Shown here: positions 1 through 12,385 of the stretch, piece by piece | Numbering within the stretch: the stretch's first letter is position 1 | Layout: each line of letters starts with the position of its first letter | Source: Asterias amurensis | Lineage: Eukaryota > Echinodermata > Asteroidea > Forcipulatida > Asteriidae | DNA length: 64,000 nt | NCBI RefSeq assembly: GCF_032118995.1 | Contig: NC_092649.1 | Location: 29,526,927-29,590,926, forward strand | Reading direction: 5' to 3' | Program-made: the position numbers and the translations under genes | The notes under the pieces: generated by a model | What the model was told of the DNA's origin: nothing | Seen by the model: only the letters and a program-made list of their open reading frames with translations | Database searches by the model: none

Positions 1-1953
1 ATCCCATAGTTATCCATGACCGATCCAGTGGATGTGCCTTTCTATTGCCGTCACCGTTACTAGCAATCTAGGAGAATGAACTGCAGTGGGCACGAGGCTG
101 TGTGTAGGGGAAATTCCCTACGCCAGCAATATCACCACGTTGTTGGGAAGTTGGGAAAATACTGCAAAGTACATGTCGTAACTTGCACGTGTGTAGTTGT
201 GTTTATGAACGAATCGGAATAAAAATCGCGGCACCAGCTTTTGAGAGATCGCAACTTCCAATCGATTGAAGTACAAACTAAAAGTATTTATTTAATCGGA
301 AACAGTGGTATAAAACGAAACACAAAAATGAAACGTGTTCTGTTTCATGGAATATGGACAACATTTTGGTGAGTTTTCTCGGCGGTTTGTATCAGTATTT
401 TGTTTGTTTAAAAAAATAATTTCGAGTCGTGTTCATGTTTGTTTTAAGTGCCCATATCCTCCCAACGGTAAAACTGTTACCGCGTTCGATTGAGCCATTT
501 GTATCCAATAATATGCCCTGTCTGATCATCCAGGGCATGGGGCACTCGGTATCTCGGCATACTCGGTGCGTGAATCTGATAATAAAACCGGATGTTAGAG
601 CAACGGGGTCGCGTCTACTTTGACCTCTTAAAACCGAAGATAAACCGGATCGGGTTTAACTCTGTGCTGTCTGAACGCAATGGGTTTTTATTTTTACGAC
701 CACCCCCCGCTGCTCGTAAAAGTTAGACCGGTTCGGGTCTAAGTTAGTACGCTGTCTGAACATACCAGTGACCTGCGAGTGTGATTAATTTCAGGTGAAA
801 GCTTTGTGGTTGAAATAGATTTTCTGCATGTTCTGGGGTGAACTACAGATCATGAAATGCATTCCTGTACTATGTAGTATCAACCTTACGCCTAAAATCA
901 ACAGTTCATTTCTTTTCACGATAACAGCAGTCCGCTCTTGTTAGAGAACTGTTAAAGAGAGGTTAGACTGCTTCCGTTTCCTTGTTTTGCTGGCCTCTTA
1001 CAACAAGAGGCAGTCCCGGCAGGAGTCCCAAAGAGTACATTCTGAAGTCCTGAATCTCATTTGTGCTTTGTGTTTGTTTTACTGTCCACTAAGAATGTTC
1101 CGTTATAAAGAAGCAAGTTGGCCAGTCCTAGTGATTATATTATATGGAAAGTTAACTCTACGCTGTACCTTTAAGTTCACCTCAACCTTTACCAAACATC
1201 AGTTTTTTTGTCTTATAAAAAACCCATTAACAATAACCTACAATAAACTGTTCTTCATGCCTTAAACCACACAACAGGGAATTTGGTGTGTTTTCAACCC
1301 AACCTTTACACCCAACAACACTGTATCATATTTAAAAGGCTCTACATGTACCCCAACCTTTATACCCAAAGAAAGGGCAGGCATTTTACCCACTGCAAAT
1401 ATGGATGTGCACATCACGTGCTACCTGCTGAGAAGTGTCACATCCAATGAATGAATAGTCCGTGCATACAAGCAGAGGGTTCGCTCCGGCTGTCCTTACA
1501 CGCCGTGTTTGCACAGGAAAGCCCTTTTATGGCTACACGATACAAGAGAAAATAAAACCCACTCAGGCAGAAGGATTCTCAGTGCATCAATACATTTTTT
1601 TTTTTAAGGTAAAAATTGTAAGCCAGGAATATTAATTGACTCAAAAAGCAATGTGATGACTGTGATAATAGTATAGTGCTTATTTATGGCATTTTCAAGG
1701 CATCGACTTTCATCTTTGTAAGGGAACCACCATTTTTAATTTGCTAAATGGCATTTTATTTGGAAAATCTTATAACTTTTAAAGAGGGACCAAGTCCAAG
1801 ATCAGGGCAACAGAGGCGATGGCCTCCATGTAATTCCAGGCCTGCATCATTGTCTCGTCTCTTGTAAGAAATACATACCGCATGCATCACTCAATAAGGG
1901 AGTTTTAGTCTAACTTTAACATCATTGATTTAGAGAACATCAAACAAACTTAC
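1..1953 (-). other. srGAP intron 2 (left part), no exon seen
   Basis: This stretch lies downstream of srGAP exon 2 on the minus strand and should be intron 2. I looked for the next F-BAR exon on the minus strand and saw none. The plus-strand frames at 429-623 and 987-1265 show no family resemblance and no splice context. A diverged pair of motifs, each ending in the phrase GCTGTCTGAAC, sits near 640-775. Confidence 0.5.
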
Positions 1954-2131
1954 TGTACGGCTTTCTGTCTCCTTGTCAGTCGTTCGTGGAGTCGTTCAAG
2001 GTTCTTGGCATATTCCATCTCCACCTCAGCACGTTGCTTGAAGTATTCCTGGAAGTCTTGGAGTTGTTCCCGTTGGGCGTCATAACGATTATCTAAAGAT
2101 CTCAGTTGGTCGGTTAGTCTTTGACGAATAT
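1954..2131 (-). CDS. SRGAP: srGAP coding exon 2 (F-BAR/FCH region)
   Basis: This exon encodes the start of the F-BAR domain of a SLIT-ROBO Rho GTPase-activating protein. The family bends membranes through F-BAR dimers and inactivates Rac/Cdc42 through a RhoGAP domain. The minus strand reads DIRQRLTDQLRSLD, then LQDFQEYFKQRAEVEMEYAK, then NLERLHERLTRR. It lines up with the vertebrate srGAP segment that has LQDLQDFFRKKAEIE and YSRNLEKLAERF. The acceptor is ttcttgcag at 2132-2140. The donor GTAAGT follows base 1954, leaving phase 2. The aspartate codon is completed by the last G of exon 1, so the junction reads VK-DIR as expected. The exon is 178 bp. The F-BAR remainder, RhoGAP and SH3 exons lie outside the window. 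Which vertebrate paralogue it corresponds to cannot be said, because a single invertebrate srGAP is the likely ancestor of all of them. Confidence 0.93.
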
Positions 2132-3326
2132 CTGCAAGAAGATGAAACCATATTTCTATGAAATAGGTAATTGCTAGACTTGACTCATGAGGCAATTTCT
2201 GTAGGAATGTGTTGTCAGTTGCTTTGGTTCCTAAGAATGGTTGCATTCCATTTCTCATTCAGGCAGTTTGTGAATGTTGTAGCTGTGTCAGGCAGTATTC
2301 GTCAGTTATTTTGTCAATTTATCAGACTCAGAAGAAATGCTGAAACCAACTACATGTACAAGTAGAATCAAAAAGCTTTTTCCCATCTGTCGTAGAGTAC
2401 CATAGACCTTGCTTGCCTGATTGAAATACACAAATTTTCTCAAGTGTTCTAAACATCTCGGTTTCTTTCCTACAATGTCTGGGAAGCCATTCAAGTTAAA
2501 TGGCAAAGGTTCAAAATTATTTTACAAAGTTTGAGAAAAATAACAAACATTGGCATATAGGGTGATGGGTGCTACCACACATTTTACCATATTTAAGCCA
2601 GCAATGTGTTTGAGAGCCTCGTGGAAGCATTATACTTTGAATTCTGACACACCATATTTTCATTTTCATAGCAAGTGTAGTACACAGTTTTTAAAAAAAA
2701 AATTAATTTACACTAAATTTTGACAAATATTCAGTAAACTTGGATATACCCCAGTACCCCTGATTTTAAAACCCACGTATAACAACCCTGTTTACTTCCT
2801 CCATGATTTTAGTGGTCCTGAATATAAGACTACTACACCAATCAGCCGTGATTGAACACAGAACGAACATGTCAACACACGACAAGTATTAAAATCACAA
2901 GCCAGAATCCAAGCAAATTAAGGCGCCGAGAATATGCCATATCGCAATCATCACCAGCCAATTGCATCAACACTAGATACAGTAAGCCTGGTAAATGTCC
3001 AACATGTACGTATACAGTGTATACATGTAATCAAATGCAACCAGACAAAGTGCCAAGCATGCCTCACTATCTCTCTGAAACAAGCAAATCAGTTTTTGTT
3101 CCACTTGCACACTGTATTTTGATTTGTTTATTTTTTAACTTTTTGTCCCTGAACATTGGAGAGTGATATAATGTATCGCACTGAATACATCCCATAGACT
3201 GCAGTAATCATACCTACATGTAGGAGTTAAAGTTTGGAGTACAGGTGTACTTAAAGCTAACTGTGTAACATTACAATCATCTATCATGTCTAGCGTAGGG
3301 TTTGGTTACAGTACTTCTATTTCAAC

Positions 3327-3714
3327 TTAAAGGCAGTGGACACTATTGGTAATTGTCAAAGACTAGCCTTCACAGTTGGTGTATCTCAACATATATGCAT
3401 AAAATAACAAACCTGTGAAAATTTGAGCTCATTCGGTCATTGAATTTGCGAGATAATAATGAAAGAAAAAACACCCTTGTCACACGAAGTTGTACAGTTG
3501 TACGTGCGTTTAGATGGTTGATTTCGAGACCTCAAGTTTTAAACTTGAGGTCTTGAAATCAAACTCGTGGAAAATTACTTCTTTCTCGAAAACTATGGCA
3601 CTTCAGAGGGAGCGTTGTTTTATACCATCAACTTCTCCCCATTACTCGTCACCAGAAAAGGTTTTATGCTAATAATTATTTTGAGTGATTACCAATAGTG
3701 TCCACTGCCTTTAA
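3327..3714. mobile_element. TTAA-flanked fold-back MITE, family M1
   Basis: Both ends are inverted copies of AAAGGCAGTGGACACTATTG, directly bordered by TTAA on each side. The middle is a near-palindrome (around 3525-3560, GACCTCAAGTTTTAAACTTGAGGTC). There is no coding capacity. TTAA target duplication suggests a piggyBac-like or other TTAA-using transposase acting in trans; the superfamily is not provable here. Related copies lie at 7136-7450, 25863-26262, 35918-36264, 46604-47111 and 60404-60730. Confidence 0.85.
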
Positions 3715-4530
3715 TCAAAAACACTAAAAAGGCCAACTCCTTCAATATCCAACAATGTACTTGCTAAAACGAAAGAATTAGGACTTGGGCAATCAGTCAT
3801 CTTTAATCTGGCTTTAAATTAGGGTTTTTGGTCTTATTAAAACTTTCTGCTAAGATACATTTTTTTTTTTTTACATTGTATATTGTAAGTTAGGATGTGC
3901 ATAAAAATGTTTCCAAGACAGTTGTGCATGCCTAACTACATCTACATCCCCATCTAATCACACAAGCCTGCAATACTACACCTACATACATTTGTGTAAT
4001 GTGTATTTCACATGATTTATGACTTAAATGCCCCAGCCAGGTTAAACGAAGATGAGTCCCTGGATACAGATATCACATTGACTGATGATACATTTGTCTC
4101 AATATGGAAAACGACAGTGTATGCCTAGCATTTCAAAGAGGTCAATGAAGTCTTGCTTACTGTTTTCTTGGTACTTACACGTATTCATCAAGTTGATGCC
4201 CCTTAAAATATTTCCGCACATCACAAACATTGTTAGTGAAAGTGCCCCATTTAAATTTGATAGAGAGTACCCATTCAAACATGAAATTCCATTCCTGAGA
4301 GAGTGACTGCCACTGCCAGGCAGGGGCCACCAGATGGCCCACTGCACTTTCGCAGTGCATTATGCGAACTGAAACTACTGTAGATGTATCAAAACCAGCG
4401 ACAAAAATACGAAAGAAAACGAGAGTGACCAAATACATAAATACTGTACAATCACATGGAAAAGGCTAAATATTTCATGTAGTGTACCTGTATACATCGT
4501 CATCATCTTTCATCTTCCTATAGGCCTACT

Positions 4531-4755
4531 GTGTAGCTGAGTAAACTTGCACATCCCACAAACTTCGGGTCAAACCCCTCCTCTTAAAGACACAATACAA
4601 AGTACTGGGTTCTTTCACCAGCAGTACACAGCCCACAAGACCTACGTCCCATCCAAAGGACAAAGTGCATTGCTTATGGACACAAGTGTCAGGACCGGGA
4701 CTCGAACCGGGACTCAAACCCGAGTCTGGTGCGCCTGACCACTCGACATGACACA
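4531..4755 (-). mobile_element. tRNA-derived SINE, minus orientation
   Basis: On the minus strand a tRNA-like head (about 4755-4690) with a B-box-like GGTTCGAGTCC is followed by a core reading CCATAAGCAATGCAC, GGATGGGACGTA and AAAGAACCCAGTA. The same core is found at 14600-14775, 36735-37025, 41262-41415 and 51531-51670. Similar cores are common in marine invertebrate SINEs. The copy is diverged. Confidence 0.75.
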
Positions 4756-5577
4756 CTATGTATCAGCGTTTACAATAAATGTTATGGGTTATGTAAATTA
4801 AACACATTACCAAGGAAATACAGTAATGGCGACCTTCATTTTATATTCAATTGTTTCAATTATAAAATCCATCGTTTTGAAGGCTGTTTAATATAAAGAG
4901 TGACACATTAACTGTGTCTTTAAAATTCCCATAACAATCTCACCCCTTATAAAACCTGCAAAGCACGCCACAGTGACAAGCTCACTTGACCATGGACTAT
5001 GAAATGATTTATACACATTCTATAAATACCACACACATTCTCCATACAACGCCACTAAGGAAATTATATCAGGGTGTTATTTTATCAATAAACACAGCTT
5101 GTAATGGTTAAGCATTATTGCCATCAAATTTAAATCCCACCGGGCCCCGTACAGTTAGACAATGAAATCAGTGACGAAAGATTAGTTTACCGCAGGTTAC
5201 TCCATTAGCTGTGCAGTCTACACTGGTTGAATGCGTGGAATTTGATAGCCAACACTTATAATTTACATATGAAATGATAAAGTGATAAAGAATGTAACTT
5301 ATGCTTAGTGAAATATCCAGTAATATGATTAATTTGTTATTGTTGTGCTGGTGACTGCACCCGCGTATTACGAATGCTGTATGATGATTGTATCTATAGA
5401 CAATAGTATTATTTTCATTGGAAATAATTGATTTCCATCAAAGACACAAAAACAACAGTAACATTTCCTGTCAAAGGAGAGGTTGTTTTTATAATCAAAT
5501 TAATTTTACCAGTATTTATCAGTAAAGGACATCAGTTCTATTATTTCTACTTTTGATTGTTGTTGTTTTTATATATT

Positions 5578-5597
5578 GTTTGTTTGTTTGTTTGTTT
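5578..5597. repeat. (TTTG)n microsatellite
   Basis: Five tandem GTTT units, within srGAP intron 1. No function is implied. Confidence 0.8.
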
Positions 5598-7135
5598 ACG
5601 TAACACGCAGAAGTATTTAGCTTACACACAATTCTACAAAGGCATAAAAAAATTCCAACTGTGTGCAAATATCTTTTTTGGGAGGAGTGCTAGCTCTGAG
5701 AAGAGCTGACGTGGTCTCAACATTTATACAGTATACAGTACTCTACTTGCCTGCAAGAGGAATCTTCAATAACAAAACACTTAACATTACAAGTCAAGAA
5801 GATCACATGAGCAAAAACATAGTCTCCATCAACTGCACATAAAATTCATCCCGTGTTTATATCCAGAATTAGTCACACTATTTAACTTTGTAATATACAG
5901 ATCTTTTACATAGTATAATTCCAGAATTAATTAATTAATTACACCACTTTTTAAGCCCAAACTCTTCGTTGGTTTTCCCCCCAAAAGTAACAAGTCTGAG
6001 AAAGTGTGTATTTTCTATCAGTTGACAATTTAAGTTACATTTATTACCTTGAGATATCGCCCTTGTTGACTGCAGGCAGAGGTTCTTCATTATAACAAAA
6101 ACAAAGCTCCTAGAGTTTGATACAGTGTGTACATTAAACGAGACCACGAAAGGAACAACCAAGGCTAAGAGAGGACTGCTCCCACCACTGTGTACTGCAC
6201 TACATCCAAGCTCCAAATGACGTTGAGCCAAACAACGGTGAGCCAACTGCCCCGTTCTAAAATGATGCACCATGTATCATCATCATCCTCCACAACACCG
6301 CGTTGACAACCACCAAGATTGCTTTGTGCTCGCATCAGTCTGGCTCCGGGCTATTCTAAATATTATTAGCTGCATGAATAATAGGGGGCGGAGGAGGGGA
6401 GTCTGAAACCAGCATGCTCCTCTCTGACAGCGACTCAGCGGCCCTGCTTCGGGCCAGCTTTGGCTGTAACAACAGCTCAGTATCACACCACTCTGATTTT
6501 ATTTGTTTGAAAGCTGACCCACAAGGGACTTTATAACCTTATAGCACCAATAATTATTTTCAGGGATTTTTTTGTTCTGCTGGATATTCTTTTCTCCCTC
6601 GGTCATAATCAGCTGGACGCTTCTAACTTTACCTCATCCCCCAATCATTTAGAGCTATCTCGGCGGACTCAATTATCTGGTTATAACTGGATCACATACC
6701 CTGCAGCACTACTGGCAGTAGGCATCTAATTTACCTCTAATTCTAACTCCCTACTTCAGATCCAAGTCGGCTGTTATCAGAAATTTAAGAGCACCCTAAA
6801 ATCCATCAGGTTTTATCGGAAAATATAAAGAAATATAGCAATTAACATTTTATTTTAACTTGGACGAGGTACACTGCTACGTACATGTATGTACTTTTTC
6901 CTATGATACAGTGCAGTAGAAAACTAGACACCTTTGTAAAGTGCTATAAAAGTGCATGGGGTTTCACAAATTCCCTGCCGTGGTAATACGTCTACAGAAT
7001 GTCACTACCCCCATATTATTTATTCATGAGGTTCCAGGCTTTTTGTGAGTGCCTCATTTGCTCAAAATGATCTCTTTTACATTAGAAATTACATGAACTC
7101 CTTCCACTTTAAGTACAAGTAATTTTTCATAATTA

Positions 7136-7450
7136 AAATAACAAACCTGTGAAAATTTGAGCTCAATTGGTTGTCGAAGTTGCGAGATAATAATGAAAGA
7201 AAAAACACCCTTGTCATATGAGGTTAGGTGCTTTCAGATGCTTGATTTCAAGACCTCAAAAATCTAATTCTGAGGTCTTGAACTCAAATTTGTGGAAAAT
7301 TACTTCTTTCTCGAGAACTACATTACTTCAGAGGGAGCCGTTTCTCACAATGTTTTATACTATCAACAGCTCCCCATTAGTCGCTACCAAGTAAGTTTTT
7401 AAGCTAATAATAATTATTTTGAGGAATTACCAAGTGTCCAGTGCCTTTAA
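7136..7450. mobile_element. M1 fold-back MITE, left end missing
   Basis: The right terminus (AAGTGTCCAGTGCCTTTAA) and the central GACCTCA/TGAGGTC palindrome match the element at 3327-3714. The first 70 or so bases of the family are not present on the left, where homology starts at about AATAACAAACCTGTG. It is more diverged than the 3.3-kb copy, so probably older. Confidence 0.8.
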
Positions 7451-8699
7451 ACTTATATGTGTGATCACTGTATACACAGATATGTGTCAGGATCGCTTTC
7501 CTTTGAACTACTATTATGCCTGTAGACTGTTTTTGTCCACAGACCCGGAAAGCACTATCATACATCAGTGTTGAGTAAAACCACAACTTTATAAGCCCTT
7601 TCCACACTTGTTTCATCGCGTGAAATACAGCCTGGGGAGGCCCTGGGGCTTTTTTACCCCATGCCCGGTGCACTTTCATACTGTCTCCCCTACTTGGAGT
7701 TCCGATTGCATGTTTCAAGAATATCCCAGAGTTTTACCTTTTACCGCTTACCCCTAATACTCTGAAGCAGGCCTGGCTACTCCCTGGGTATGCCCATTTG
7801 TCAGGGCAGATCAAGGGCAGACCGGGGTAAAGCGATCACAGAGTGAAAAGGTCGGCTGAGCTGTTCCCCAGGGGCAAAGCCCTGGGTACAGAGTAGTGTG
7901 AATGAACAGGGCTATACTTCATCCCCAATGAAATCATTACATTCATTGTTGCAGTACACACTGCTAATACAGGATTTGAACTGTCACAGGGGGTACTAAG
8001 TGCTCTAATGGCGAGACATCTGCTCTACTCAACGATGTCAGGATGGGTTCGATTCCATTCCAAGTAGTTTGCCTATTGGATGTTGGTTTTTCCACAAGAC
8101 TTATCACACATTGGTTAAAACGAAAATATTATTTTTTACCCTAATGCAATTATTATGTACTATTACGTGTATTATCAGCCAATACAAATATTCTCAAATG
8201 CTGCGGGGAATCAATTTTCCAAGCCAGCAAGAATTTTTTGTCTATGTAGCCTGGTCTAAAATTTAGGTACAAATGGGTGACGCACAAGCAGGTGAATAAA
8301 CCCTGATACGGCAGGCTGAACAAACACCAAGAAAGCTTTCACACTTTAGACAAACAATGAGATGGTTGCAAGAAGGGGCAAATGGAACAATGAAGATGAT
8401 TTCCCTGAGGTGTCTGACGGGAGGGAAAGCATATATCTAGAGGCTCCCTCAGGAAATTAGTCTCAGTGTTTCTTTTCTTAACTTTTCTTTTTAATTACAA
8501 CACTTAGAGGATGAAATGTAGGCCAAAGAAAAAATGGATTTAAAAGAAAATGGAGTTGTTTGGAAGCTCTTGTCTCTTTAAACAAGCTCTTGAAATCTAG
8601 GCCAAGGGTCGAATGACTGTTATTTTAAATGTACATTTTATGGAGGCACAAAACCTGTCTTTTCAGACAATGGAAGAATAACACACCTTTTTTGTTACT

Positions 8700-8905
8700 C
8701 TAGCCATCAGGCAATCTTGTCAGGCTTAGTTGGTCAGACATCTGCTCAAGATTGGCAAAGGCCATGGGTTCACATCCCACCCGAGCAATATGCCTGGGGT
8801 TCTTGAAAGTACAGAGTACACAGTTCTTTCATACATCGGTGTTAGGGTAAAACCAAATAATATTCTTTATCTCTGTTGCAAATTTAACATAGTTTTAAGT
8901 TCCTC
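8700..8905 (+). mobile_element. tRNA-derived SINE, second family
   Basis: A tRNA-like head (AGTTGGTCAGACATCTGCTC, then GGGTTCACATCCCACCCGAG) is followed by a tail with GAAAGTACAGAGTACACAGT and CATCGGTGTTAGGGTAAAACC. The tail matches 61462-61618 almost phrase by phrase, which shows a dispersed family. Another weak tRNA-like scrap lies just upstream at about 8000-8060. Confidence 0.7.
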
Positions 8906-8992
8906 ACTTGCTTTTGATACGTGTACAACGACATGTATTGGCATCCATTTTGACCAGGAAGTTATGGTAAAAAAAATTAGGAATAACTTGAG

Positions 8993-10690
8993 CAGGGTTC
9001 GACCTTAACGCTGGTCCGCTGGCCAAATGCCAGTAGAAATCGCGGCGGACCAGCTGAAACACCTTGCCAACTGGTCCGGCTGACCAGTCAAAAATATCGG
9101 CAGCGGTACTACAGAACTATGACTATTATTTAAATATTTTTAGGCTCGAATAAAACATAAAAACATTCACTCAAGGTTTGGATAAAACGTAAAAGAATCA
9201 CCCGAAGTGCCGCTGAACGCTGGCAAACTTCCCACGATAACGCATACACATGTACACACAGCGCAAAATCCCATCATGCAACGTAAATGCTTGTAGTCTT
9301 CGTATTAGTTCACGTGTGCCAAAAAAGGTAAGAAACATTGATCGCTAGAGGGCGTTTCAGAATATTCGATAGCGTGAGAATAGACGCCCTCTATTGGTGA
9401 AAGTACGCGATAGCTTACAAAACTAGCTTCAATCGCCTTGACAAAAGACCACAAAGCAAAACACATTCTGTCAGCAGCAGCATGGTCGTCGTCGTCAACA
9501 AAGCAGATTTCCGTGTGGGGAAAAGAGTCTAGCGTGTTTACGAAAAACGAGCGAGACGATGAGGCTTCATTGAACAAAAATTACAAAGTTAGGATACTCT
9601 TGATGAGCAAAAAGGAGTATTTAATTGGGATTAGTATGGTTCTTCCGTCCTGATTTTGCTTAATTTTTTTTGTTATTTGGGGCTTGTTTTTTTTTGCGGG
9701 CGATCGGTGGGCGATCTAGTTTTGCTCCATGGTTTTATTGGTCAAATATAATGCGTGGTTGCTTCGTTGTTTTTTTTTGCGGGTTCAAATTTCAAGAAAT
9801 ACTTGGGTTCTCGAATGCAACACCTCCATGGTTTAACAAAGGCGCAGTTGTTTTTGCTGCTTTTAAATGAATTTTTTCTTCACAAAACAGACAACGGCAC
9901 CGACCATTCCGTACACATAATTAAAAAAATACCGTAAAACGCCGTATGCTTCTCCATGGATGTTGCAACTATTTTGATGTCTACTTTTTGTTGTTTTTTT
10001 TCTGGACGAAAGTGGGAAGATTTTGGGAACTTCGGTTGTCGGTATGATGTATTGTGTTTATGAATACTTAATATTAAAAGTACAAACAGGCAATGTTTAT
10101 ACATGATAAATAACTTAAGCGATCGCACGTAAACCCTCCCCACTGTAGATTTGAAGGCAATACATAAAAAGTTAATATTTTTAACAGTCGGTTTTAAAGT
10201 GTTTTTTTTTGTTAAGTAAAACAATAAAAACAAATTCATACAAATGTTCTTCGTACTTGAGAATACTTCGATGTCCAATGCTTACAATAAACCGTAGACT
10301 AAAAAATTACCTAAATAAAGATCATGTTAAATTTTCCAATTTGCTCTCACAAATAATTTGACCTGTTTTTAAATTAATTTTAATAAGATTATTATTACTT
10401 TTTTTAAAGAAAAAATACTCTCAAATTAGTGAGCCCCCTTACGAACACAATAACTTGGTACACATAAATAAAGTATGGCTTCCAGTGCAGTTAAGTTGAC
10501 GTTGCAATTCATGTTGAATTTTGAAATAGCGGCGATTAAAAATCGAGCAGTTGGTATACAACAGTATTTTTTTAGTTAAAAAAACATATAAAAAAATTTG
10601 ACGGACCAGTCAAAAACCTGGCGGACCAGTGAAAAATCAAGCCAACTGGTCCTGCTGGCCAGTTGAAAAAAAAGTTAAGGGCAACCCCTG
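8993..10690. mobile_element. TIR DNA transposon, non-autonomous, 1.7 kb
   Basis: The left end starts CAGGGTTCGACCTTAAC. The right end, read on the minus strand, starts CAGGGGTTGCCCTTAAC. TTGAG is present immediately outside both ends (8988-8992 and 10691-10695), a likely 5-bp target duplication. Just inside both ends are GGACCAG/CTGGTCC phrases in inverted orientation. Internal frames are short and I recognise no transposase. The CAGGG start resembles hAT termini, but hAT elements normally duplicate 8 bp, so the superfamily is left open. Confidence 0.65.
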
Positions 10691-11794
10691 TTGAGACCAC
10701 AGTGGAACACATCTTTGCAAAGGGACACATTCACTGCACCTGTTAAGCTTTGGTGTAGACTGAAATTCCACCTTTGACTTCAATATAATACACTGTCAGA
10801 GATTATTCATTGAGGTGGAACAAGTTTCACAAACATGACTCACCTCATAAGGATATATTCAAAATAGTGCTACGGTGCACTACACAATTTTGGGGGTCAA
10901 AACCCAAGAGAATCCAGTGGTTTTGCATTGAGTGGGTACTAAAATGAGACTACAAAACACACAATGCACTGTACAGGAACAGCATTTTGAAAAAATGAAG
11001 AAATTATCTGATGCTTAGTACACAATTTTATCTTGTTTGCATATTGCGCATTAAAACAGCTAATAATTTTGTTAATTCGTTGTCGATTCATTTGTGAATA
11101 AATTTGAGTTATTGTTCTGTTCCACATGTGCAAGGCAATTGCATCAGTAAATTATTGCATCGATACTTAGGTGTGGCTACTCTTATCATAAAATCCATCA
11201 TACATGTAAGTACATGTATGACGTGCATACATGATTGAGTTTTTGCTGCAACTTCTACTTCCCTTGTATCTGCAGTGTTAGACATCAGTTAACGTAGGCT
11301 ACATGAAATGACCAATAAAAGAAATGTGCACGTTTTGCACGTACTGTACTATCCTTACTTAGAATTAATCTTCAGCTAAGGTTGAGTTCAGTTCTGCAAC
11401 TATAGACGTTAGGATACATTGAACCCATCCTAAGTTCAGAGAGGTTACTCTTCTTAACTCGAGATTAATCCTAGCATTTTGTGAAATCGGCCGCTGGAGC
11501 CTTTTGGGAACTTAGTATCTGGACCCCCTTGCACTGATGTCTCATGCAGCTACTGTCTGCCAATGGTCTACCGATTTGGGGAAAAAATTGCATATGATAA
11601 AGATGGTACGTGTACTCACCTCCCAAAATGAGCAGCAAAAATTTCATGGCTTATAATCAGCCTCCTCCACTTAACATGCAAGCGCTGATTTTCGGCGCAA
11701 GCTGTGGAAGCGAAGAATGCCTCGTAACATGGAATTCGCACACGCATAAATAAAAATTTCCTGCTTACCCCATGCCCCCCCCCCCAAAAAAAAA

Positions 11795-11806
11795 TATAAT
11801 AATAAT

Positions 11807-11853
<47 letters not shown>

Positions 11854-11855
11854 TA
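11795..11855. repeat. (AAT)n microsatellite
   Basis: A long run of TAA/AAT units with one interruption, preceded by a C9 and A9 run. Within srGAP intron 1. Confidence 0.9.
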
Positions 11856-12308
11856 ATATAAAAAGGATTTAAGGCACGTTATACTCAACAAATGAAAAAG
11901 CAGACTTGGTGGTTAATTTTGCCGACTGGATTTGAAAGCTGTATCATTTAATTGCTGACAAAACACAAATGCAAGGTAAGCTCCAGTGTTTCACACTTGC
12001 TTAGAAATGCTGCCAAGCGGCATTCCTTTAGCATCAAGATGCTTGCTGTACAAAGTGTTGCACGTATCATAATATGCACTAATAAAGCAGGCAAACATTT
12101 CATAAATTTCTTACAGCTTCAATTCAAAGTGCCTTTTTACATCGACAAACCATACATTGACCGATGTCACGTTATCACTGCATCACTTGTTTTCAAGATA
12201 ATTTATTTCTGTCCTCTTGTAAAAATATCAACATACAGGGCACAATGTGCACAGACACATAATGTAGTTGCAATTTTCGCACATTTCAGGGAACAACATG
12301 CGTCAACA

Positions 12309-12385
12309 AGTGTGTAGGTGTGAAGTGGATGAGAAGGTAGCGCTTTTTGAACTGAGTAGAGTTTGGGTTCTAATTAATAACTACA
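12309..12385 (+). mobile_element. tRNA-like SINE scrap
   Basis: GTGGATGAGAAGGTAGCGC followed by GGGTTCTAATTAATAAC resembles a decayed A-box/B-box pair with roughly tRNA spacing. It is short and diverged. No tail could be assigned. Confidence 0.4.

Noticed and set aside
5935-6486. Alternative srGAP first exon on the minus strand
   Set aside because: Two minus-strand frames exist, but neither resembles an srGAP N-terminus nor ends in a phase-1 donor compatible with exon 2.
8993-9700. Host gene fragment carried inside the TIR element
   Set aside because: The minus frame at 9305-9577 and the plus frame at 9438-9653 overlap each other and neither shows a known domain or clear exon borders.
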